Below, in pieces: positions 35,682 through 49,000 of a stretch of DNA of 64,000 nt. Origin of the DNA: Bryum argenteum (taxonomy: Eukaryota > Streptophyta > Bryopsida > Bryales > Bryaceae); NCBI GenBank assembly GCA_037043015.1, contig CM073330.1, positions 7,706,012 through 7,770,011 on the forward strand, read 5' to 3'. Under the pieces are notes generated by a model, which saw only the letters and a program-made list of their open reading frames with translations, ran no database searches and was not told where the DNA came from. The position numbers and the translations under genes are program-made. Position 1 is the first letter of the stretch; every line of letters begins with the position of its first letter.

Positions 35682-38076
35682 TCATGTCATGTTGAAACGT
35701 TTTTAGAATTCAGAATTTGTATCCTCTTGGAAATTGACTTACTTGTTGCCATAGTTGGAACTTGCATTTCAAAAACACAGTTGCAATTGTTTCTCCAAAT
35801 ATTTCAGATGTGTTTTCAAGTATTGGAGGACATATTACTTTGAGATCAAAACAAAAAGAATCATTTGATGATGCAACTATGACAGCTTGTGAATTTTTAT
35901 CGAATGCATCTAAGTATAGATTGGCCTACAATAGCACCCTTCTTTTTCATTTACACTATTCATTGCTTTTACTTGTTTCACTCTTTCAAGCTTTGATGAA
36001 CACGGGTGCATTTTATTTACAAGGCAATGTCACAAACACGTGGAAATTGAATCCTGTGAGAAAATAATGTTAATTCCTCATTTCCTCTTGGCACACTTGC
36101 TCTTTCTTTAAAGTCAGTTCTAAGGAGTTTCTCACACAGTCAAGATGGAATATCACAAATCTTAATTGTGCGCAATCTAACAAGAGTTATCTCAAATTTG
36201 AAATCTTATAAACTTCATAAAAAGTCAATGTGCTTATGTCTCTTCAAGCTTGCTCAACGATAACAACGTTAACAACGTTAAGGTAAAATTGTTGTAGGAT
36301 CTTCCACAACACAATTCTAGAGTTCAATAAATTTCTAGAACTCTATGATACAACTTGGCCGTTTCTTGTTTGTGGGAGTTTAAATTGAAACAAATAATAA
36401 TAATATAATATATATTTTTGTTGTTTTTTTGGCCTTTGAACACCATTGCACGCCCATTATCTCTAAATTGTGATTCAAAAAGGTTCTTGTTCTTGAATGG
36501 TTGTTGAGGTATAGTTGCACATTGAAGAAATTATAGTTTGAGCGAATATTCCTCTAAAATTGAATAGTGAGGTGAATATGACCAAGATATTCGTCATGTG
36601 AAAATTGAGAAAAAACATTTTATGGAAAGCCGTCACTTAACAAGAGTGAGGTGAAAATGACCAAGAAATTTGCCATTTGAGAAGCTAGACAAACAATTTT
36701 AATGATTGTGGACACTTGAGAATAGTGAGGTGAATACGGCCAAGATATTTACAATTTGAGACATTGAACAAACATCATTTTGCATGTCCACACTTACAAT
36801 AGTGAGGTGAGTAAGACCAAGATATTTGCCATGTGAGATGTTGCACAAATATTTTATTGAATAATGGCACGAATAATCAAGAACAACTATGTGATTGAGT
36901 TGCAATTCAAAAATGTTGCCCTTTGAGCACTTTTCAAAGGACTGGTGAGAACCATCAAAATGTGTGATATTAGGGACTAATAGGTGAATGATATTACAGA
37001 AACTATTTGTTGTGCGCAATATCAAGAAACGTGACATTTCAGGGGCATAACTAGATATTCACCTAAAATGGCACGTTTTAGAACATGGCCAAAACGGCAC
37101 ATCGAGGTTTACCAAAATGGCACATGAAATAAAGTCAATTTATGGAAATCAAGGTTGTGTGCAACTTTTTTGTATTGCAAATATTGGTCAAGTGGAGCAA
37201 CGTCCTCGAACGGCCTTCTTCTAACAACATACTTAGGAAAATGAGCAACGTATTACCAAGTGAAAACGTTGCTAAAGTACATACAAGGGTGTTGTTGGAT
37301 TTGAGCAACGTTTAAAAACGTTGCAAACCCCCTCCCCTACAATTGTATGGTAATTATAATAATTGAATAAATAATGCCTTTAAAAATAAATAATTCACTC
37401 TCAATGTAAATTGCTTTTTCACATTATTTTTCTTGAACATGGAGTAATGCCAAAACCACATATCTGCCTTACACTCTTCCCGTCACTGCCATTCAACTGT
37501 GCTATGAGTCTACGTTGATCTTGTTAATAATCTGATATAGAGCAATTTACACACTGTTCTGTACACACCCACTCGTGAAACATCACGAAAAGCGAATCAA
37601 ATACAAACCTTATATATAACGCTCTTTAGGAACTTTCTTGATGAAAATTATTCCTCGTCTTCTCTTAAGACCATTATGAAACGAATGAAACGAGTTGCTG
37701 TAAATATGATGCATTCTGCACAAGCCAATTTTTTGCACTTTCACCTAATTACATTCTTTACTTTACAAGGGAACCCAATCGTTATTCTGACAACACTTAT
37801 CAAGTGAAACACCAGCATCACGAACAATCTCCTTCTTGCCAGTAATGCTCAACAAAAATGAGATTCTCTAGAAGCCGCCATAGGTACACAATCGCCAATA
37901 ACCAGGAGGTGGTTTTCAGAAATGATCCACAGAGGTGTTCTAACTACGAAACATTGCAGTTGCTGTTAAGTCTCCATACACACAGATGTTCACGAACCAA
38001 TACACAACCTTATGTGCACTACAAAACCCCCTAACTAACTACCTTCCAAGTATAGACAAGAAGTACATCCTTTTAC
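35682..38076. other. Spacer between the UGT cluster and the phosphatase gene
   Basis: No gene recognised; a 101-codon frame at 35762-36067 shows no domain. Contains a 79-bp tandem repeat (36566-36880) and, near 37190-37325, repeated GCAACGTT words including the 20-bp palindrome GCAACGTTTAAAAACGTTGC at 37305-37324. Confidence 0.5.
36566..36880. repeat. Tandem repeat, about 79-bp unit, four copies
   Basis: The phrase AGTGAGGTGAATA-GACCAAGATATTTGCC starts at 36566, 36645, 36724 and 36801 (spacings 79, 79, 77), each followed by a TGTGAGA...ACAAACA..TTT segment. Copies differ by about 10-20%, so the array is old. Could be a small satellite seed or an internal tandem of a decayed element. Confidence 0.8.
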
Positions 38077-41000
38077 TTACAATCCGGAATGACATGTTCC
38101 CTGCTGCCCAGGAGTACTAGATTTGAAAAGCCACCTGAACAAGTGCGATGGAATGGAGAAAAACTTCTGGACAAATGTCTGGGGGGGTGGTGTATGTACC
38201 ACTGACATCGTGCATAAGTCCTCAAAACTCGACTTCATGTGAGGTGAAACCACTCGCTCCTATTTCACCAAAACATAAAACGGAAAGGATCAGCACAAAA
38301 CAAGACTCCTGTCAATGAACAAATGGTTTCTAATAGACAACGTTGACAGTTGATGCAGGAAAGTGTTACTAATTGAAAGGGTCAAGTAGGACTCACCTTG
38401 AATGCCTCAATCGGACAGAAATATGTGCCGTTACACGCCTGCAATAACAAGAGACAACACCGATCAAATAACTGCGTGCATATGAATGATGAAAATTATA
38501 AGAGAAACTCCAGTTCTTGAACTCCAACCTATTCTTAAAAACACTCTTGAGGTGTAGTTCCTACCTACTTATCTAGGACCCATACAACAAGATCCATAAA
38601 TCACACCAAGTGTACAAAATACATAGTACTCTTGTCGGTTCAACCTATTCTTGACAAGGTGTACACTATACTAGTTCCTACCTACTTGCTCCCTCTGTCT
38701 CTCAAAAACACCATGACTTGCCAAAAATGGTTGGATTTTCTTTTTTAGTCTAGATTACTCATTTAGATTACTCATTGATATAGTTAAACATGGTTTGGAT
38801 TACTCACTAATATTAAATGTCAAATCTTGATTTTTTGTGGTTTTTTGTGAGACGAATGTTTAAACCAAATCATGGTGTTTTTCAGAGACAAAGGGAGTAC
38901 TTTTCAGTGCTTAAAACAAAATGAGACATGTCATCTAACACAGGCATCCGAAGCTTTTAGAAATCCATACAACAAGGTTCATGGACCCTACCATAGTGCA
39001 ATGGTAAATGGTAGGCATGAAGATTCCGACCCAGCCATGAGCCTCAACCACCGCACCAAAGCACATGGTGCCTCTTGTACAAATTACACAGAAGAGGAAG
39101 TTGAGAATTTGATTTTGCCATGTGCAAAGAGTTGCTTACCGGCATCACCACAGGCTTCTCGTTATGTAAGGCTTGAACCAAATACTGCGCACCAGCAGCG
39201 TTATTTGCAGGGCACTTGTGAAGAACCAAAGCCGTGTTTGCTGCAAACGGCGCCACGAGAGCTGCTCGCCAAAGACGCTTGTGAGGAGGCCTAAGTGGAG
39301 CCTTCAGCGGTTCTTCATTCTGAACCTTCGTCACATCTGCGCCAAAACAAGCCATTATTGATACAACATCACAATCGTGTAGAACAGGATGGAATGTATC
39401 GGTTTACTAACTTACCATCGTGTTCTAGAAAAAGCCCAAGCAGACAACTGAATGGAATGACAGTCTCTGCATGCGCAAACCGCAACCTCGCTTTCTCCAC
39501 AACCTTGTGCGATTCTGCATAAAAAGTGCACAATGATCATTCTCCACAGAAAGACCAATATGGTATTCAATATAAATATACCATAGATTTTAAATGGATA
39601 TAAAATGAATTGGAGACTTACGGTCAGCCACCATAGCACGATCCATGCTTTGCACCACGTCATCCAACAATGGAATACCCATTCGATAGTTGATCGTTTC
39701 TCCATATCCTTTCAAATGAAACATTTCAAGATCATCCGCCCATTCCAGCATCTCAATCTGCACATAGAATACGCATTAGTATCTACTACAGAGATTCAGA
39801 TTGAGCATAATTATGAGGTATTATGATGTGCTGCACCTCCTCATCTGTGAAAAGGCCACACGCTTGATCGACCACATCCAGAAGAGAAGCCTCCTGTAAA
39901 GAAACCACAAAGAGCATCAGAGTGGTGAAAAAACTGAAGGATAAAATTGGAAAAAGGAATTGAAAGTGTGATTACGTTTTTGCAAAGCAACCATAGTGAG
40001 GTCACGTCGTCGCCAGTAAGTGCCAACCCGTAACGACCCTTAACTCCTTCTGCAACAAGATCGTAGACATCCTTCTGCTCAGCTGCTACTTTGGGCTTAC
40101 GATGCTTTTTTGATTCCTGCACACGAGAATTTAAATTATCCAAATACTATTACTACAAGAACGTGAAGATTCTTCATCAAAATTGCTGTCGGTGTAGCAA
40201 TTGCAAACCTTGTAGGCCATGCAAGTGTCATGGAAGCGAAGGTGAATGTCATGGCCTTTAGTGTCAGTGATGACCGAGAAAGCACGATGCTTCCCCACAC
40301 CCAAGGTGCCCTGGCCTGCGAACATCCCCATTCCGAATGCCACCGAGCTTGCGGCAGATCTCCCAACCTGAAACAGCAAACACCAATCTTAGTATAATAA
40401 CACACCCACTTACAATACAAGTGTCATTCCAAACGCATGAAAAAGTCTACAGATGCACTCAAATGATAGCACTCGATTCATAATTCATAATTTGGATGCT
40501 ACATATAAGTAAATCTGGACAAGAACAAAAAGTAAACAAGCGTCATTCTCCAGTTCCTCATTGCGTAATGTGATGATTGAGGTTACTGTTTCATTTTTGC
40601 CAAGAATGTACATTTCTTGTTCAATGAACGGGGGAAAGATCCCCATGAGCTATTTCGGGACTTTCAGACGACGAGAAATGGTTTAGATGCATCAACTGAT
40701 ACGTATCGATAGATTCTGCAAAATGAGGACTGAGAAGATTATCCGAAGCTTGACATTTTCGTGATGGATATAGATCGAACGAGCTAAGAGTTGATCACAA
40801 TAGAGAAGATGTGGGGAGCATGAGTACCTGCGTGGCGATGATCGGGTACACTTCAGGGTGGTACTGATCGTTGAAAATTTCCGGGTACATGAGCTTATAC
40901 CGTAGAGCCAAATCGTAATGCTCCTCCTCTCCTTTCGGAAGAAGCTCCCCTCCGATCTGTTTGTCCTCAGACCATGGTGACTTCCAATCAAGGATCCAGG

Positions 41001-41734
41001 CGGGTGGTGTCGTTGTCTTCTTGCTTTGTGAGTCGACAGCCTTCTGGTACAACACACGAAGCCTGTCGGCAAACTTCTCCAACTCTGCGATCCGCTTCTT
41101 CGTCGGTCTCCGTGATCCATGCCTTGCCTGCAATCAACCCTAACTCCATCAAATCCCCTGTAACCAATCTTTCAATACTATCACTATTAGCCACATACAT
41201 CAATCCCTACAAACAAGACATACCACCATATCTGCACATAATGAGCTGGATTAAAAACCAGCTGCCACAGACTCCAATCAAAATTAGGGTATCACTCCAT
41301 ACTGAGATAAAATGGCAGTTACAATTGCAATTTCGAAAAACAGAAAAGTGGGTATTGGAGCTTACCACAAGGTTGACATGCACAGGGACGCAACCATCAG
41401 GAGTGATCACAGCATCCTCGTTGCCATACTTGATCTTACTCCCAGCTGCGTAGCTGCAAAACGAACAACATTTTTGACCTAGTTTAGCAAATTTTGGTGC
41501 AATAAACCCTAAACCTCAGCTGATTTTAAATTTCAGGGATCAAAGAAAAGTACGAGGCGGGCAATGGATGGATCGAGGGGGAGGGAGGGATTACCTGGTG
41601 GTGCTGGAGATGTGTTGACGGACATCGAATTTGGCTGGCTGTTCGAGAGCTGCTACTAGATTGATCGCTACCACGAACAATAAGGCTGTGAGAAGACCTA
41701 CGAATCGAATTGCGCGAGACGCCATCGTTATCAT
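38077..41734 (-). CDS. MINPP1: Multiple inositol polyphosphate phosphatase (histidine acid phosphatase)
   Basis: Predicted secretory-pathway phosphatase that removes phosphates from inositol polyphosphates, including phytate. Eleven exons in 5'-3' order: 41734-41595, 41453-41366, 41127-40828, 40367-40209, 40116-39976, 39893-39837, 39757-39622, 39514-39416, 39336-39140, 38438-38397, 38259-38077; all GT/AG, phases join, product about 513 aa. The N-terminus is a signal peptide (RFVGLLTALLFVVAINLVAA). The phosphohistidine motif RHGSRRP is at residues 78-84 and the proton-donor motif HAE at 355-357 (RFAHAETVIPF). Further family marks: LRFHDTC and the C-terminal APFAANTALVL. No KDEL-like retention signal ends the chain (HSGL), so apoplast or vacuole is more likely than ER. 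An ATG at 41725 is an alternative start. Confidence 0.92.
38689..38897. mobile_element. Stowaway-like MITE in intron 9 of the phosphatase gene
   Basis: Left end CTCCCTCTGTCTCTCAAAAA then ACCATGACTTG; right end CAAATCATGGTG then TTTTTCAGAGACAAAGGGAG. The two ends are near reverse complements. The same family is at 15030-15206 and 57098-57329. The right flank is TA, the left is TG, so one side of the target duplication has decayed. Confidence 0.75.
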
Positions 41735-42529
41735 TGTTGGTTGAAATCGATCGTGATTGACATATAAGTGATTCAGTGTTGAATTGTATTCAGTGTGGTA
41801 ATTGGGCCAATTGGAGGGGGTCATTACGTGCCAGCTAGTTGGGTCCCGGGGATGACACGTTGCGACCGACCGCTGGATGGGACCGTCCATTGTGGTGAGC
41901 TCTCGTTGGATGACACAATGGCTTGTGAATAGTAGATTGGTCTACATTGGAGCAGGTCCCACAGTGGAGCTCTGTGCTAAATAGGTAGATTAGTCCTTAA
42001 ACTTTGGTCGGGCTCTCAGTTACTAAATATAGATCGTTTGAGGTTGAATATTTTTTGTAAACTGTAGAATTTCTCCTTACCTTTCCAAAAAGTCATTTTG
42101 AGCTTCATAATCCTTCATACTTTATTTATGGTCAAAGTTTGAAAATACTATTCCAAATCTAGCCAAACTACGGTACATGCTCATTTTATCCTCAAGACCT
42201 GTTCAATATCAATCAAATAACAAATACCTTCAAAAATTCACCAAAAATTGAGCTGAATTTAACGCTTTATGAGCTGAATTAAACACTTTAGCATTGGAGT
42301 ATGTTGATGATGCTCGTAGAGCTAAATAGAAGAATGATAATCGCCATACCAACCAATAAACAAATGACTTGTTATGCATACTTACCGCGGGTCATCTCAT
42401 TTTGTTTGGGCAGCAATGCAAGGAATGCCACAAGTTTGCAAAACGATGGAAGAAGACCATTGTTACAATGATATTTATATCGTATTCCGGCTCAAAGATT
42501 GCTCGGTATCTCTCAATACATCCAAAACA
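41735..42529. other. Promoter side of the phosphatase gene
   Basis: Right of the phosphatase start, no gene is recognised. The first few hundred bases should be its promoter and 5' leader (transcription runs leftward). No clear TATA box was found. Confidence 0.5.
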
Positions 42530-42720
42530 GATAGATAGATAGATAGATAAAAACTCCGGTCCCTTTTTCAGGGCCGGCGTGATTAGAGTGTCTGTTCGTC
42601 AAGCCAGCGTCCCAAAGCCCACCGGGCAAGAGGACCCTGGTACAAGACTACTCACCCCTTTCGGGATTAGACACTATAGTAGCCAGAGGAAGCAAGAGTA
42701 ACCCAAAATAATCAGCCGCA
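42530..42720 (-). mobile_element. SINE 3' part, reversed copy
   Basis: Read on the minus strand, a block with GACGAACAGACACTCTAAT, GCCGGCCCTG and GGGACCGGAGTTTTTATC matches the end of the 21941-22337 SINE and finishes in (TATC)n, seen as GATA repeats at 42530-42549. Sequence further inside (CTTGCCCGGTGGGCTTTGGG) also matches the body of that SINE loosely. Confidence 0.65.
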
Positions 42721-42769
42721 CATTTCTAAGGTTTGTGTAAGGTTATATTTCTTGTTTGCTCGTGGGAAT

Positions 42770-43021
42770 GGTCGCCAAGCCATGATTCCTGGTTGATTGG
42801 TAGGGATGTTTGAGTCGCAGATAAGCGTTCCGGGTTCGATACTCGGAGGATCCGTTTGAGCGTTTAATGTGATGTACATGGCTTGGTGCTGCTGGTGTGT
42901 TATACATAGGCAGGAAATTTGTACCAATCAATCGGCCCCGTCCCATCTACCTGAGACAAGTGTGACTTTTCCTGTGGGAAGCGGTTTACCTGCTTCACAC
43001 GCACACCCCCACCTCTTTCCT

Positions 43022-43023
<2 letters not shown>
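42770..43023 (+). mobile_element. tRNA-like SINE head or tRNA-derived repeat
   Basis: A-box-like TGGTTGATTGGTAGGG (about 42791-42806) and B-box-like GGTTCGATACT (about 42834-42844) are placed as in a tRNA gene. There is no cloverleaf with matching acceptor arms that I can see, so it is a tRNA-derived repeat, not a functional tRNA. It runs up to the poly(T) tract that I assign to the neighbouring LINE; the tract could instead be this element's tail, since some plant SINEs end in T. Confidence 0.5.

Positions 43024-43063
<40 letters not shown>
43024..43063 (-). other. Poly(A) tail of the LINE
   Basis: Forty consecutive T on the plus strand, read as A40 on the LINE strand, directly after the ORF2 stop TAA (43064-43062). 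A long unbroken run suggests a young insertion, since such tracts shorten and mutate fast. Confidence 0.85.
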
Positions 43064-43066
<3 letters not shown>

Positions 43067-46000
43067 TTATAGTGGGGATTGTTTGGTTATTCTCAATTTT
43101 CCTTTCGTGTAAAATAATTGAACCGGCGTGTTGAATGGCGATGGTATTTATTTCCTGGAATGTGCGTTTTATGCATGTTTCTGATAAGTTAAATTTTTCT
43201 GCCAGAAGTTTCATCGATGGTTTGTGTGTTGTGCCTCTAGCACCCGCTGTGATGACTATGAGGGGGTCTACTTTCCATCCTAGGTTACGGAGGTTATCAA
43301 GAAGGGGTTGATATTTGTCGGTTTTGTTATTGATTGTTTCTTGAGAGAATCTATCATTGCAATATGTGAATTCTATAAATTGCAGTGTGAGGTCGTCTGT
43401 TGGGTGTGATGGAGGGTCGTTTTTGTGTGGTAGACCTTTGACGCATAGTATATCCGGTTTAAATCTAGCGTTGCATTGGCATCTCTGTTGTGTACATTCG
43501 CATTGTAATAGCCATGGAGGGACCGTGTTTTCTTGGGGGTTGTTATTAAATGTGCCTGCGTTCATGAGGATATAACATCGTGATTTTTGTGATGAGAGAA
43601 TTAATTTTCTTAGTTCCCATACGGCTTTGTTATGTCTCTTAATTCTAATGGCGTGTATGTGGTGGTGACCACATTTGAGTAATGCGTGTAACCATGTGTC
43701 GGCGTCCATGGAGTTACATATAGAGCATGTTATTGATGGGAATCTTTCTCTGCCAAAAAATAGTTGTTTCCTTGCATTCCCCATGTATTGGCCGGTGCGT
43801 AGCTTTAGAATAATTGTTTTTTGGGAGTCCGTAATTGTGGGGTTTAGCCAGTATGCATTCGATAATTCATTGTCAATGTCCGTGTTTGTTGTCCATTTGT
43901 TGGTGTTGGGGAATTGGTCAGCGAGTATTATAAGGTTGTTGTCGTAGTCTTGTTTGTGTAGGTATGTTTGAAGGCATCTGACCGGGCCTTTGTCTGGGCG
44001 AGTTAGGGGTCCTGGCCATTTATATTTCTGGTAGTAGAATGGCGTGGTGTGTGCAAATTCGTGGGGTTTTGTGGCTACCGCATATTTTTTGGTGGTGCCG
44101 GTTTTCGCAAGTTTATCTGCTTGCTCGTTGCCAGTAATGTTAATGTGCGCTTTAACTTTGTGGAATATAGTAGGTTGGGTACGGTTTTGTAGTATTTCAA
44201 CCATTTCCGTTAGGATGGTTTTGTCAGGATGGTTGTGGTGTGTAGATGGGTGTAATATTTGAGTATTTAGATTATATAGGCAGTTTATGCAATCCGTGAA
44301 GATATAGGCCGGTTCATTTGGGTATTTGGTGCTAATTAAGTGCAGGGTTGTATGAATAGCCATTAATTCGGCACGGAAGCAAGTTTGAAGTCCAGGGAGT
44401 CTTTCTGATATTTGCATGTCTGGTTTTGTGGGATTGTAGATGCCGTATCCAGCCTTTTCTTTTTTCCAATGCCCATCCGCGGCTTCTTTAGGTGGTATGA
44501 AGGAGCCGTCTGTATAGTAGCTATGTTGTGGTTGAAATTTTAGGGTAGGGTTGATTTCGAACGTTGGTAGAGGGGGTATACATGTTGGTTCGGAGTTTGG
44601 GTTTATATATGGGGGGTATAACAAATTATTCCATCTTTTGTTTTTATTGACAATAGTATTGTATGGGGTTGATGGAGCTTGTTGTATATAAAAGTGTGGG
44701 ATTGCCGTTGCCTCAATTGCATTTTTGATGTTGTTAATTTGTTCTGATGTGCCAACATGATTGTTTTGATGGTGTATGCACATGATGGAAATTGCAAGTG
44801 GTTCGGTTGTTGGTTTGTATTTTTGTGGGGGTGCTGGGATTTCGTATGTGATGGAGTCCGCTGTGAAATGAGTTATTATATGTGTATCCAGGAATGGTCC
44901 AATATGTGGGGTTGGGTTTTGGTACCAGTTTGGGTCGGCGGTAACTATTATGGTAATTGTATTCGGGTCGTGTTTGGCCGCTAATCTCGCCCAGTGGATG
45001 GCTTGTTGGGTTGTTTCCGGATTGTGTGTATGCGCATAACCTATGCCTGTCCATTTATATTCGAAGGCGTTGCCTCGGGATCCAAAGATTTTGTCTCGGG
45101 AGAAAGGGGAGAAATATTCTGTTATTTTGGTGGAGCACGTAATTGGTGATGAGAAGTATGAGTGATTGATTTGGAGGTTAGTGGTGATGTGATCGAGAAT
45201 GTTTGTTGGAAGGGTGTGGTGGGGTGTTAGTTTTGGGTTTTTTTTGGAGGAGTGGGCTTTATATCTTTGGTATAGCCATATTATTTCTGTTTCGAATGTT
45301 TGTGTGTATGGCATTAGCCCGTGTGAGTTGTTTGAGTATTTATTAAATTGTTGCCATAGCCACTGTAATCTGTTTATGGGTATGGTGGTGAGGTATCGAC
45401 CATTGTCTTCGTATAAGTGAGCTGATTCGTTATTTATTTGTATTGTGGTTTTGTTAGTAATAATGTCTCTTTCTGGATTACATTCTGCGAAGTGTATTTG
45501 TATAAGTGGGGTAATTGATGGTGGTGGTATGAACCTGGTGTCCTTGAGTTGTGCTTGTATAAAGTGAGTGTTGATTAGGTTTTGATAGTAAGTGTGTTGT
45601 AATTTGGTGTAGTATTCCTTAAGTAGTTGAATATTGTGTGAAATAACTGTTGGATAATTTAAGGGAAATAGTTCTCTTTGTTGGAGCCATTTATGGTATG
45701 TGATGTTATTGTAATGCCATTTGCATAGGTATGTATTGTAGAGTTTAGGTATTTTGTATTTGTCTTTTGTATTAACTGTTTTGTGATTTAATATTGTGTT
45801 TATGGGATATTCAAGAGGGTTGTTTTTAATGTTTGGTGGTGGGTTTATTTGGTGAGTATTTTGGTGGGTAGTAGGTTGTGGTTGGGTGTTTGAATGTCTT
45901 GGGAGTAAGTCAGAATTGTCTGAGATGTATATTGGTTTGAGTGTGCGGGCCGGTGGATGTTGGGTGCAGGTGTCGGGGCAATTTGGGTTGCATTTAGTTT

Positions 46001-49000
46001 GGCAAAATAGTTTTTCAGCTATTTCTAGCGCACTTTTCTCAAGTCTAGTAGGTGTTTTATGGTAGGTTGCAAAGTCTGTTGGTGACATGAGGTTTGTACC
46101 GTTTGGGAGAGAGATGTGTTTGATTTTGGAGATATTGTGTATTAAGAGCTTGTGTAATAGCTTGATTGATAGTTCTGGGCTGAGGTGAGGGAGTTCGGTT
46201 GTGGCTTGTTCTAACCACTTACGTTCCAGTTCGGTTTTGTGTAACTGGAAGTCTTCATTGGTACTTTTTAGATGTATACCTCCATCTTGTTTGAGAAGAT
46301 ATAGTGTTCTTGATATGGGGGAGCTTATACAATCAGAGGCTTTTAATCTGGGGGTGTTTTCGGCGCCACCGTGTTTGGAAGTTATATGTTGCATAAGGCC
46401 TTTGTAAATGTTGCCCAATCTACCTTGATCATTAAGTGCGTTTCTAAGTTGCTCTCCGATACATCTTAGATATGCGTTTTTTAGTGAGAATGCTTGAAGA
46501 CCAAAGAGTTTGTGAGGAAGTTGGGTAATCACGTTCGCTGTGCATTTTGGAAGGCCACAGATTGTTTTTTGGATACCTATAATTTTTTTGTCGAGTTTTT
46601 TGATGGTTGGTAGTGAGAATGGGACTGCATAGAAGCTATATGTGATCCCTGCTCTGATGACTGTATCAACCATGTTGATTTTTTGTTTGATTGTTGCGGG
46701 GCATTTTGCGAGTTGCTTACATTGGTCAATGAGTTTGTTTGTCGCGATGTGTGTTTGAATTTTCCATTTTAGGGAGGGTACCATGTGGATACCAAGGTAG
46801 ACATAGGGTTCGTTTTGGTGAAGGATAGGAATTGGTTGGTTTCTATAGGTGATGTGGTGTTGTTGTATTTTTTCCTTGAATTTATCGGGCTTTATTTTGG
46901 ATTTGTTTGGACAACCTGTGATAGCACATTTTTGCGCGCTGAGGTCCATTCCTGCCCATTCACAGAATTTGTCTATTTTGTAAATTTGGGTTTGTATGGA
47001 TTGGAGGGTGTTTGCAAGTCCTGCTAAGTCGTCTGCGTATGCAGCAGTTGTAATATTTACTTTCGATGTACCAAATGTATAGCCATTGTTTCCTCTTTGT
47101 AGCCATCTTAGTAGAGGTTCTAGAAATATAAGAAATAGGTATGGGATTAATGTGTCGCCTTGAATGGTTCCTCTTTGTATTGGAATTGGTTCTGTTTTGC
47201 CGAAATATTCGCCTGTGAATATTGTGGAAGAGTTTGCGTATATATTACCAACTAGCGTTACTGCGTCTTCCGGGTAACCGAGGTCTTTCATTACTGCGAG
47301 TAGTCGAGCATGGTCTAGGGAGCCAAATGCGTTTTTAAAGTCTATATATAGTATGTAGATGTCTTGTTTTGTGAGTTTTGCGTCTTCTAAGGCTGCATTG
47401 ATGAGTTGTATTTGTCTGGCTGTGCTTCTTTCTGCTCGGAAGCCTTCTTGACTATCATGTAGTATTTGGTGATGTTCGCCGTATGTTGAAAGTATTAGTG
47501 TGACAGTACTCGTGAAGAGTTTGTAGATTGTATTGGCTAGCGCTATAGGTCTGTGGTTTGGTAGTATTGATGGATCACCTTTTTTGTATATTAGTATGGT
47601 TAGGCTTAGTTTCCATGATGCTGGTATTTGACGTTGTTTGTAGCAGTGGTGAAAAAACATGGATAGTAGTTTGTGAAAGTTGTCGGGCATGTTTTTTAGA
47701 ATGGAGTTAGGGATTCTGTCCGGTCCTGGTGCTTTGTTATTGGATAATTGTTTTAAGCATTGGTCGTATATTTCCTTGTTGAAGTATTTGTGCAAGGGGG
47801 TTTGTGAGTTACCTCTTTTGTCTATGACATAACCGTCTAAGTCGTGCCATGGGTATTGTCTCACGCTACATGTGCATAGTGTTGGGTGCTGGGGTTGGAG
47901 GTGGCATGTTGGGACTGTGGGGCTATTACTTTGTGATTGTTGTGTATGTATTTCCAGTGCAATGTCTTTCGGGTTAGTTAGAAGGTTATTATATCTATCT
48001 GTGATACAGTCAAGTGGTGGGGTATCTTGGTGTTTGAAGACTTTTTTATTTATTTTTTTTGGACTTTTGTCGTATAATTGCCTATATTTCGTAATGGCTT
48101 TTTTAATGCATGTTTGGGTGAATTTTGTAGTTATTTTTTGTGCTTGTTTTTTTGATGTTTTTGCTATTTCTGCGATGGTTTGGGTCCATTCTTGTGGGTT
48201 GTTGGTTTGAGGCGGGGGAGGTGGAATGTTTGTATGTGTGTGTTTGCTTAGTTCTTCTATTATGGGGTGGTTTTGCCAATTGGGGTTGTTTTTTGTAATG
48301 TATATAGCCTTGCGAATTAAATGGTATGTGGTTAGGTGTTTTTTCCATTGTTTTTGGAGTTTTCTTGGCAGGAATCCTCCTTGTTCAGATGTGCGTGGTG
48401 TTAAAGTAGGCAAGGGTGGTGCGCTGCAAGTGTTTTCGATTAGCTTGGATGTTTTTTGAATTAGGTGGTCTAGTTTTTCATAGGCCGTTTGCCATTGTGT
48501 ATTTGTTAGTTGAGTATTTGAGAGAAGGGAGGTGAGGTCGTTGATTTCGTCTGAGTTGTCTTCGTAGAATATTGTTTTGAATTTGTCAAGGTTTTCTTGT
48601 GGAATGGGATTTAAAATCCTTATTGGTGTAGTTGTTGATTTTAGTGGGGGTCTTGCGAGCAATGTCTTTGGAGGTATTTGCAGGATAATTGGGGAATGAT
48701 CTGAGTTCAGGTTGTGTTCTGTAAGAGTTAGTGATGAGTATGAATTATTATTAGGGGTTTTTATAAAAAATCCATCTATTAGGCTGGTTTCGCTATAATT
48801 TTGTCCACCTTGTCTTGAATATACGGTGTTTGTAGGTATATATGTTAGTTGTAGTGAATCTGTGAATGCGCGCCAATCAGTGTCTTCAATTTGCGGTGGT
48901 GTTGTGTTTGATTCGTGTTGACGACCTATGAGAGCTATGTCTCTATTAAAATCTCCGCATAATATTTGGATGTGGTTAGGGTGTGCTGTAATTTGTTGTG

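Noticed and set aside
37305..37324. GCAACGTTTAAAAACGTTGC palindrome as an operator-like site
   Set aside because: It lies in an AT-rich spacer with other scattered GCAACGTT words and far from any start; no regulatory role can be argued.
42780..42860. A functional tRNA gene
   Set aside because: A- and B-box words are present, but no cloverleaf with paired acceptor arm and anticodon arm can be drawn; better a tRNA-derived repeat.
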